Assembly (NCBI GenBank): GCA_946408315.1
Contig: CAMJRV010000165.1
Span: 1-5,981 of the forward strand
Reading direction: 5' to 3'
DNA: 5,981 nucleotides
DNA from: an uncultured Bacillota bacterium
Lineage (GTDB): Bacteria > Bacillota > Clostridia > Peptostreptococcales > Anaerovoracaceae
How positions within the stretch are numbered: the stretch's first letter is position 1; every line of letters starts with the position of its first letter. This document shows, one piece after another, positions 1 through 5,190 of this stretch. A program made the translations under genes and the position numbers. The notes under the pieces are model-generated. The model did no database searches, was not told where the DNA came from, and was given only the letters and a program-made list of their open reading frames with translations.

Positions 1-1112
1 TTCGTATGCAGGCTTCCCCTGGCGATCTCCTGAAGTACGGCGGAAGCCTCCTGAATCGGAGCTACGACAGCGTCAAGGGTGTCGTTGATCCCTTGCACGA
101 CCATTCTATATTCTCCGTTGAATTTCTCTGCATCCCCTCTCGCCGATAACTTTCCGTTGACCGCGTTCTCGGAGAGCATCCCGGTTTCGCCGATCAGATC
201 CCGGATCGTTTCGATCATCAGGATCAGAGATGGGATCAGCACGTCGTTTTCACTCAGCTTGCCCGATTCCCTCAGCAGCTCCAAATCGTTCAAATCGCCG
301 TTTGCGACACGGTTGACAATCCCGATTACGGAATTGATCTGCTCCAGCACATTGTTGATGGAATCGGCAATTTTGCGATAAATCCCCTGATACTGACCGG
401 TAACCATCGTTGAATAATCGTTGCAGGTCATCAGCGCCAGGACTTCATGGCCTTCTGTCAGCGCTCCGAGACCTTCTATGCAGGAATTGATACTGTTTTT
501 AATATGATCAAAGTCTCCGTTGTAAGCGTCGGTGATCTTTTCCGGGATCTCTCCCTGCCCGATCTGATCCAGATAGGAGGAGGTCATCCTGAGAGGCCCG
601 ACAATGGCGTCGAGCGTAGCATTGACGCCTTCGACGACCTTCGCAAAGTCGCCGCTGTGCCGCGAATCGTCGGCCCGGGACGACAGCGCTCCTGCAATTG
701 CCGCCTCCGACAGGGAATTGATATCCTCCACCAGCAGGTTGACCGCTTCGATACAGGTATTGATATTTGTTTTGATCGTATCGAAATCGCCATGATACTC
801 TTCTGTGATCGGCGACGGGATTTCTCCCCTGCTGATCCGTTCCATATATCCGGCACAGATTTTCAGCGGTCCGATGATCGCGTCCATGACGGAATTTACG
901 CCCTGAATGATCTCCCGATATCCGCCTCGGAACGCGCTTTCATCGCCGCGGGCGGACAGATTTCCTGCCAGCGCGGAGTTGATGAGAGCTCCCGTCTCAG
1001 CGGTGAGCATTCCAAGCTCTTCCGCCACATTGAGGAGACTGAGAGAAAGGATATCCTTATCCGATTTCGGCGTTATGCTCACCGCTAAGTCTCCGGCTGC
1101 GATCTGCTCCGC
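1..1112 (-). repeat. Tandem HAMP-like repeat array (about 90-residue period) inside the receptor
   Basis: The cytoplasmic part of the receptor repeats at protein level. The block G-[VI]-N-x-x-[LM]-D recurs at residues 356-362, 447-453 and 626-632, with a divergent copy at 536-542 (SINNVLE). The asparagines at 358, 449, 538 and 628 are 91, 89 and 90 residues apart. Other aligned marks are LSARGD (337-342) with LSARGD (607-612), and GEIP (381-384) with GEIP (472-475). GDFD at 393-396 likewise matches GDFD at 484-487. Each period probably holds two HAMP domains of about 45 residues, one starting at a conserved GPL/API proline and one without it. Poly-HAMP arrays are known in bacterial receptors and are thought to relay conformational change. 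The array continues beyond the left edge, so the total number is unknown. Confidence 0.75.
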
Positions 1113-1967
1113 AGCAGTAGCCTGTTCCCTGATATTCTCAATCATCTTCTGGAAGGATTGGGCCAGCTGCCCGATTTCATCCTCGGACTCCCTGGTTACA
1201 TTGACGCTCACATCACCCTCTGCAAGAGAATCTGACGCCTTTACGATACCCTTCAAAGGCTTGATGATCATTTTCCGGATCAGAACTCTGGAAACGAGGA
1301 TCATGACCAGGATGCCGGCCAGCGCGATGCCAATCAGGATATACACCATTTGATTTGCCTGATGGATAATATCGTCCGCGCTCAGATCCACTCCGATCAT
1401 CACAGCGGTGTTTCCGGACGAATCGAGGACAGGAGTAAATACGGTCATCAGATAGCCGCACACCGGGTCCACATACATGCCAAGGTTATATTGCTGCCCG
1501 CTCTCAAACGCCGCTACAAAGGCATCGCTCTCCTCCGTGCTGTCAAAAAAGTAGTCGTAATCAACCTCTGTATCAAATTCAAAGATTTCATCCGGATTGT
1601 CCGTGGAAATCTGGCCCTCTGCAATAAACCGGACCTTCTTCTCTTCCGGCACGGGGACCACCGCATATAGATAGGGCGTGCCTGCGGCTTCCTTCATCTT
1701 CGACAACGCCTGTTTTATCCCGCTGTAATACGCTGTCTTCGTATCCGAAGCCGCCAGTTCTCTCAGCTTGTCACCGTCAAGATTCGAGGCGATCATGGTG
1801 CCCATGGTAGCCGCCTGCTCGCCTTTGATCGCGATGACTTCCCGGCGGTGATCCACAATGCTGGCCGCGCCGACCAATATCGTTATAAGAAGTACCATAC
1901 TGGTAATAATCAAAAGAATTTTGCTGCTGATCGATTTGTTCCGACTTTTTTCTTTATCTCTTTTCAT
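1..1967 (-). CDS. Methyl-accepting chemotaxis protein with Cache-like sensor and poly-HAMP array, 3' part missing
   Basis: This is a membrane chemoreceptor that probably senses an extracellular ligand and signals to the CheA/CheW machinery. The frame is open from an ATG at 1967 to the left edge, giving 655 residues without a stop. Residues 1-16 are basic (MKRDKEKSRNK). TM1 is about 17-35, and an extracellular region of about 168 residues follows. It ends in a Cache-like strand pattern (FTPVLDSSGNTAVMIGVDLS, 177-196). TM2 is about 205-227. A canonical HAMP follows, with P237 and DEIG at 263-266. From about 286 to the edge there are tandem HAMP-like units. The ATG is preceded by GAGGAG at a 5-nt spacing, and a SigD promoter lies upstream. 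The C-terminal signalling domain is outside the window, so a poly-HAMP histidine kinase is formally possible. The flagellar promoter and overall architecture favour an MCP. Membrane receptor is near certain; MCP is likely. Confidence 0.85.
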   Translation of the reverse strand, partial: MKRDKEKSRNKSISSKILLIITSMVLLITILVGAASIVDHRREVIAIKGEQAATMGTMIASNLDGDKLRELAASDTKTAYYSGIKQALSKMKEAAGTPYLYAVVPVPEEKKVRFIAEGQISTDNPDEIFEFDTEVDYDYFFDSTEESDAFVAAFESGQQYNLGMYVDPVCGYLMTVFTPVLDSSGNTAVMIGVDLSADDIIHQANQMVYILIGIALAGILVMILVSRVLIRKMIIKPLKGIVKASDSLAEGDVSVNVTRESEDEIGQLAQSFQKMIENIREQATAAEQIAAGDLAVSITPKSDKDILSLSLLNVAEELGMLTAETGALINSALAGNLSARGDESAFRGGYREIIQGVNSVMDAIIGPLKICAGYMERISRGEIPSPITEEYHGDFDTIKTNINTCIEAVNLLVEDINSLSEAAIAGALSSRADDSRHSGDFAKVVEGVNATLDAIVGPLRMTSSYLDQIGQGEIPEKITDAYNGDFDHIKNSINSCIEGLGALTEGHEVLALMTCNDYSTMVTGQYQGIYRKIADSINNVLEQINSVIGIVNRVANGDLNDLELLRESGKLSENDVLIPSLILMIETIRDLIGETGMLSENAVNGKLSARGDAEKFNGEYRMVVQGINDTLDAVVAPIQEASAVLQEIARGSLHT

Positions 1968-1972
1968 GCTTT

Positions 1973-1978
1973 CTCCTC
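1973..1978 (-). promoter_or_regulatory. Shine-Dalgarno site of the chemoreceptor gene
   Basis: GAGGAG on the minus strand lies 5 nt before the ATG at 1967. It fixes the start of the chemoreceptor, whose frame has no better upstream start. Confidence 0.8.
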
Positions 1979-1982
1979 TCGG

Positions 1983-2004
1983 GCAGAGAAGGGCTTTTCC
2001 CTGC
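1983..2004 (-). other. Small stem-loop in the chemoreceptor 5' leader
   Basis: The minus strand can form an 8-bp stem (GCAGGGAA with TTCTCTGC, one G-U pair) around a 6-nt loop. It sits 4 nt upstream of the Shine-Dalgarno site, within the leader expected from the SigD promoter. No T-run follows, so it is not a terminator. It might stabilise the leader or tune translation; this is inference only. Confidence 0.35.
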
Positions 2005-2046
2005 ACCAAACCTTTCTCAGAAATAAAAAGTATTATGACCTTAAAA

Positions 2047-2073
2047 TTATCGGCACGATTGACAAAATCTTTA
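2047..2073 (-). promoter_or_regulatory. SigD (sigma-28) flagellar/chemotaxis promoter
   Basis: On the minus strand TAAA (2073-2070) is followed by exactly 15 nt and then GCCGATAA (2054-2047). This is a full match to the sigma-28/SigD consensus TAAA-N15-GCCGATAA used for flagellar and chemotaxis genes. Transcription should start about 6-8 nt downstream, near 2040, giving a leader of roughly 70 nt before the chemoreceptor ATG at 1967. The site implies that this receptor is made together with the late flagellar regulon. Confidence 0.87.
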
Positions 2074-2088
2074 AGAATTGACCAATGA

Positions 2089-2116
2089 AGTATAATTAAT
2101 CATGAATATATGGCAA
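2089..2116 (-). promoter_or_regulatory. Possible sigma-A-type promoter upstream of the SigD promoter
   Basis: The minus strand reads TTGCCA (2116-2111), a 16-nt AT-rich spacer, then TATACT (2094-2089). Each hexamer matches the housekeeping consensus at five of six positions. It would start transcription near 2082, about 40 nt upstream of the SigD start, and would give the receptor a basal, flagella-independent level. AT-rich intergenic DNA yields such matches by chance, so confidence is moderate. Confidence 0.5.
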
Positions 2117-2152
2117 GTTAATACAAATTCGACAATAACACGATTATCGCAT

Positions 2153-2204
2153 AAAAAAAGTACCGTGCCGCATATTCTTCCTTCGAGAATACGCGGCACG
2201 GTAC
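2153..2204 (-). terminator. Strong Rho-independent terminator after tspO
   Basis: Arms at 2204-2186 and 2178-2160 form a 19-bp stem with one G-U-type mismatch pair and a 7-nt loop. Seven T residues follow on the minus strand (2159-2153). The hairpin begins 39 nt after the tspO stop and separates the upstream operon from the chemoreceptor promoters. On the plus strand only a weak TATATTTT follows and there is no gene to terminate, so it acts mainly for minus-strand transcripts. Confidence 0.93.
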
Positions 2205-2243
2205 GCTATATTTTCTGCATAATACAAAAGCGGCGGGCGGACG

Positions 2244-2708
2244 TTACCGATTCAATAAATAGATCCCCAGATTCAAATAGCCGGCAAAGATAACCCAGAT
2301 CAAGTAGGGGATCTGCAAGTAAGCCGCCGTTTTATCGATCTTGGCAAAGATACGGATCATCAAGACGATCAGCACCAGAAGAAGCAAAAGCCATAAAAAG
2401 GCAAACAGATACATCTCCATATTAAAGAAGATAATCGACCAAAAAAAGTTAACGGTCAGTTGAGCGGCATAGACTCTTAATGCGATCTTCTTATACGGGG
2501 AATTGGAACGGTAAATCAAATAGGCTGATATTCCCATCAGAATATAGAGAATCGTCCAGACTATCGGAAATATCCAACCGGGCGGAGACAGCGGAGGCTG
2601 AGTCAAATCAGAGTAACTCTCCATCCCTCCCCTTGTCAGCAGCCCGGCCAAAGCGCCGACACCTACGCTAATCAGAATGCTTACGATTAATCCCTTACTT
2701 CGTTTCAT
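2244..2708 (-). CDS. tspO: TspO/MBR family tryptophan-rich membrane protein
   Basis: This 154-residue integral membrane protein belongs to the TspO/peripheral benzodiazepine receptor family, which binds porphyrins and related ligands and is linked to tetrapyrrole and stress responses. Five hydrophobic segments are visible, at about 7-24, 46-66, 77-95, 99-118 and 129-152. Family signatures are PPLSPPGWIFPIVWTILY (38-55), QLTVNFFWSIIFF (83-95) and LQIPYLIWVIFAGYLN (131-146). Tryptophans lie at 45, 51, 90, 106 and 138. W51 and W138 match, from memory, the residues reported as needed for porphyrin degradation in Bacillus cereus TspO. The length is typical of the family. ATG 2708 is chosen because GGAGGTGAT ends 6 nt before it; the in-frame GTG at 2726 would place that site inside the coding region. 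It is the last gene before a strong terminator and lies 84 bp after the GH18 gene. The exact physiological substrate cannot be told. Confidence 0.93.
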   Translation of the reverse strand: MKRSKGLIVSILISVGVGALAGLLTRGGMESYSDLTQPPLSPPGWIFPIVWTILYILMGISAYLIYRSNSPYKKIALRVYAAQLTVNFFWSIIFFNMEMYLFAFLWLLLLLVLIVLMIRIFAKIDKTAAYLQIPYLIWVIFAGYLNLGIYLLNR

Positions 2709-2714
2709 AGAGTT

Positions 2715-2723
2715 ATCACCTCC
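2715..2723 (-). promoter_or_regulatory. Shine-Dalgarno site of tspO
   Basis: GGAGGTGAT on the minus strand is a nine-base match to the 16S rRNA tail, 6 nt before ATG 2708. It decides the start and rules out the upstream GTG at 2726. Confidence 0.9.
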
Positions 2724-2726
2724 CAC

Positions 2727-2741
2727 AAGATAATTTATCTT
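2727..2741. promoter_or_regulatory. Perfect 7-1-7 inverted repeat upstream of tspO, possible operator
   Basis: AAGATAA and TTATCTT flank a single base in the short gap between the GH18 gene and tspO, 3 nt upstream of the Shine-Dalgarno site. The dyad symmetry and 15-bp size suit a dimeric repressor. The core GATAA-N-TTATC is reminiscent of Fur-family boxes, but each half is one base too short for the standard box. It could also be a chance AT-rich palindrome. Confidence 0.4.
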
Positions 2742-2792
2742 ATGGAAGGAAAATGAATTTATGCGAGATATTCTGTTTTCCTCTTATCTAAA

Positions 2793-4259
2793 TCAAATTT
2801 TATCGCTTTTTTCTGCCCTCTGGAGCTGCTCCTGGATATAAACTGTATTGCTGTTGCCATGCCATGTGAAATCATACCCGAAAGCGGAAAAAACGGCGCG
2901 AAGCGGAATATAGGTCCGGTCATCCAGAATAACGGCTTTCGTATCCATCGCTTCCTCCCGGCCGTTTACGGAAATCACGCTCTCACCAATCGTCAGCCTT
3001 ACGGTAACGTCGCCTTTGACGGCGCTGACCGTCCTGCTGTCCTTATCATAGCTTACCTCTGCTCCGATTGCCTCCACCGGCTTCCGAAACGGAATCATCG
3101 TCCTGTTGTTCTCGTCGATAAAAGGAACACCGTAGCCCTCTTCCCTCAGAAAAGCCAATTCCCGACCGTTCAATATGACAGACACATACCGTTTTAATTC
3201 TTTTTGCGAAGAACCGTCCGTCCTGCTCAAAAGGTCGTGAATCATGGAGACGACGCTCGTCTCGTCATCCGTATCTTCATTCACATCGAAAAGCATGACC
3301 CCGCCGGCTTTTTTCATCGCGATAAAGGTTTTTTCCCGCAGGGTGTTCAGTCCGTTATAGTAGGATTCCAGCGGCTTGGAAGCCACATAGTCCAGATAGG
3401 CGTACTCCGGATTTTCCGCGACAAGATGCCGGTATTGGTTCCAGCTCGGCCTTGCATAAAGCGGCATTCCAAGAATAATCTTTTCAGCGGACACGCCCCT
3501 GGCCAGCCAGTAATTGATCGAGGTCTCGGCAAACCATAGGGGACTGTGCTCGGCATTGTTCATATCGTAGGCCATCACATTGATATAGTCGAACCGTTTC
3601 AGGCATTCATCCGTCATGAGCTTTGAAACCTCGGGTCCGGCAGTTGTGGACCAGGCTCCGTTCAATGCCGCGGACAACTCTCTTCCACTTTTATCAAGGG
3701 CCGCCCGCAAATCGATAACAAGCTTCTCATAATTCCCGATCGAACTCTGGCTGGGATGTTCCCAATCCAGCTCCACGCCGTCAAGGCCGTAGTCTTCCAC
3801 GAGAGCGCAGATATTTCGGACCAGCAGCGCCCTCTTTTCATCTGAGGCCGCTACCGATTCAAAGACCGTCACAAGAGGCTTCCCCTGATAGGACCAGCCT
3901 CCGAGAGCGATCAGGACCTTTGCGCCGTCTCTATGGGCCTGCGCAATCAATTCCCGGAGCTGATCCGGTTTTTCCAGCGGAACCAGGCCTCCGTCCTCCT
4001 GGGGAATCAAAAACGCATAGATCACATGGGTAAGCTTATCGGTCTGCAGCTTTTCCACCGGTTCATTGAACAGCGAGCCTGAATAATATCCGATTACTTT
4101 AAATTGCTTTCCCGTTTCCGATACCCCTGCGCTGTCCGCGTTCCCTTCGCTGCCCGCCGCAAAGGACGGCGATAATCCCAGATTGATAGCCAGGAGCATG
4201 GCCAGCAGTACCCCTATGACCTTTTTCACTCTCACTGATCGTTTCATTTCTTTGTGCAT
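2793..4259 (-). CDS. Secreted GH18 chitinase-like glycosidase with C-terminal copper-amine-oxidase-N1-type domain
   Basis: This 488-residue exported protein probably hydrolyses beta-1,4-N-acetylglucosamine-containing polymers such as chitin or peptidoglycan-derived glycans. A signal peptide is clear: basic residues 6-13, a hydrophobic core at 14-29, and likely cleavage after PSFA (34) or A35. The GH18 barrel spans about 52-345. It shows ALGGW (118-122), the catalytic motif DGVELDWE (160-167) with E167 as the expected acid, MAYD (229-232) and GMPLYAR (264-270). The usual DxxDxDxE motif has E163 in place of its second aspartate. The usual late tryptophan seems to be F324. Residues about 357-476 form a copper-amine-oxidase-N1-like domain (RTMIPFR; DDRTYIPLRAVFSAFGYDF), common in extracellular Bacillota proteins and thought to help attachment. 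The start has GGAGG 10 nt upstream. The gene follows the GNAT gene by 25 bp, so they are probably co-transcribed. Fold is sure; substrate is not. Confidence 0.92.
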   Translation of the reverse strand: MHKEMKRSVRVKKVIGVLLAMLLAINLGLSPSFAAGSEGNADSAGVSETGKQFKVIGYYSGSLFNEPVEKLQTDKLTHVIYAFLIPQEDGGLVPLEKPDQLRELIAQAHRDGAKVLIALGGWSYQGKPLVTVFESVAASDEKRALLVRNICALVEDYGLDGVELDWEHPSQSSIGNYEKLVIDLRAALDKSGRELSAALNGAWSTTAGPEVSKLMTDECLKRFDYINVMAYDMNNAEHSPLWFAETSINYWLARGVSAEKIILGMPLYARPSWNQYRHLVAENPEYAYLDYVASKPLESYYNGLNTLREKTFIAMKKAGGVMLFDVNEDTDDETSVVSMIHDLLSRTDGSSQKELKRYVSVILNGRELAFLREEGYGVPFIDENNRTMIPFRKPVEAIGAEVSYDKDSRTVSAVKGDVTVRLTIGESVISVNGREEAMDTKAVILDDRTYIPLRAVFSAFGYDFTWHGNSNTVYIQEQLQRAEKSDKI

Positions 4260-4284
4260 AATCTCATTCCCTCCGTATTGTCTG

Positions 4285-5190
4285 CTAAGCTTCCCGCTCT
4301 CTCAGTTCAAAATAATCCATCGTAGAAGTGATCTCAAAGCCGCAGGATCTGTAAATATTTAAGGCTCTCTCATTTTTCACAGCCACTTGCAGCATGACAG
4401 ACTCCGCACCCGTTTTTATCAGTCTGTCGACTGCCTGGAGCAAGATTTCTCTCCCATAACCTTTTTCGCGATACTCGGGGAGGACTCCCAGGCCGTAAAT
4501 TCCTCCTACCGTATCCGTCACCTCCAAGTGGACTTTCCCGATCGTCTTTCCGTCCGCCTCGGCCATGAAAATCAGAGAACCGTATCGCTCTTCCTCTTCC
4601 GGCATTAAAATGTCCTCTTCTCTCAAGTCTTCTTCAAAGTAGATCGCATTTTGCTGTGCAATCTCCATCGCGTCCTGGTTCACCGCTTTTCTTAAGGTGA
4701 CTCTCTTTTCCGAAACATCGGCCTTGAAGCCTTCTTTCAAATACATCTCATATTCCGACTGGTCGTAGGCCGCGTCTGTCGTCTTCATAAATTCCTGACC
4801 GGAAACGGAGTTCCGGTCGCAGAGCAGAAGCGCATGCTCCCAGTGCCTTTGATTCAATTCATCCTTTAATAGCGCAAACAGCTCTGTAAAGATACCCCTT
4901 CTGCGGTAGTCAGGATGAACCATGCCGTTTATTTCAGGCACACCTCCCCCAAACAGGCAGACGCCGAGATATCCGACCAGCCTGCCGTCTGTATAATACA
5001 GAAACTCATTGATCCTGTCCGTACTGTCATTCTGAACCTCGCCTCTCTTCCGTTTAAAATCGAGCTCCAGTTTCAGCGCCGTCCGGTCATATTCCGAACA
5101 TAGTTTTTGCAAACCGATGACTTCCTCACAGTCATCGAAGTCAAGAGTTTCTTTTAATTTTATGTATGGGCTTTCCTCTTCTTTTCTCAA
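4285..5190 (-). CDS. Two-domain GNAT family N-acetyltransferase
   Basis: This 301-residue cytoplasmic protein should transfer an acyl group from acyl-CoA to an amine; the acceptor is unknown. Two GNAT units are seen. The N-terminal one (about 10-155) has the CoA-loop segment INGMVHPDYRRRGIF (87-101). The C-terminal one (about 163-298) has YGLGVLPEYREKGYGREIL (232-250) and NERALNIYRSCGFE (273-286), the typical motifs A and B. The second domain matches the family better and is probably the active one. The first may be degenerate or help bind the acceptor. The start is TTG at 5190: no ATG occurs in frame until residue 90, and the frame is closed 33 nt upstream. GGAG lies 10 nt before it. The start overlaps the stop of the lipoprotein gene, suggesting translational coupling. 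The GH18 gene follows after 25 bp. Confidence 0.88.
   Translation of the reverse strand: MRKEEESPYIKLKETLDFDDCEEVIGLQKLCSEYDRTALKLELDFKRKRGEVQNDSTDRINEFLYYTDGRLVGYLGVCLFGGGVPEINGMVHPDYRRRGIFTELFALLKDELNQRHWEHALLLCDRNSVSGQEFMKTTDAAYDQSEYEMYLKEGFKADVSEKRVTLRKAVNQDAMEIAQQNAIYFEEDLREEDILMPEEEERYGSLIFMAEADGKTIGKVHLEVTDTVGGIYGLGVLPEYREKGYGREILLQAVDRLIKTGAESVMLQVAVKNERALNIYRSCGFEITSTMDYFELREREA
5187..5190 (-). other. Start/stop overlap of lipoprotein and GNAT genes
   Basis: The four bases TTGA contain both the TTG start of the acetyltransferase and the TGA stop of the lipoprotein. Such overlaps usually allow reinitiation by the same ribosome, which fits one operon and the weak TTG start. Confidence 0.7.

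Larger units (their letters stand above)
1968..2243. other. Intergenic region: terminator of one operon, promoters of the next
   Basis: This 276-bp stretch is AT-rich in its middle and has no convincing gene. It holds, right to left, the tspO terminator, a sigma-A-like promoter, the SigD promoter and the chemoreceptor leader with its stem-loop and ribosome site. Short open frames across it have no ribosome site or coding character. Confidence 0.8.

Noticed and set aside
447..1088. Plus-strand open frame of 213 codons
   Set aside because: It is antisense to the chemoreceptor, whose minus-strand frame shows clear transmembrane, Cache and HAMP patterns. The plus-strand product is low-complexity and resembles nothing known.
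1968..2046. Riboswitch in the chemoreceptor leader
   Set aside because: The leader from the SigD start is only about 70 nt and shows one small hairpin, too little for known riboswitch classes such as cyclic-di-GMP.
2102..2293. Plus-strand 63-codon frame in the intergenic region
   Set aside because: It crosses the terminator hairpin and the tspO 3' end, has no ribosome site, and has no coding character.
2709..2726. N-terminal extension of TspO from GTG 2726 (six extra residues)
   Set aside because: The extension is made of the Shine-Dalgarno sequence itself and has no ribosome site of its own; ATG 2708 is ideally spaced.
2727..2741. Fur or PerR box
   Set aside because: The symmetric core is one base shorter per half than the Fur box and does not match the PerR box, so only an unspecified inverted repeat is reported.
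2768..2796. Promoter TTGATT-N17-GAATAT before tspO
   Set aside because: The -10 hexamer matches only three of six positions; in AT-rich DNA this is not enough to call a promoter.
2859..3539. Plus-strand open frames opposite the GH18 gene
   Set aside because: They are shadows of the GH18 coding frame, with no recognisable domain.
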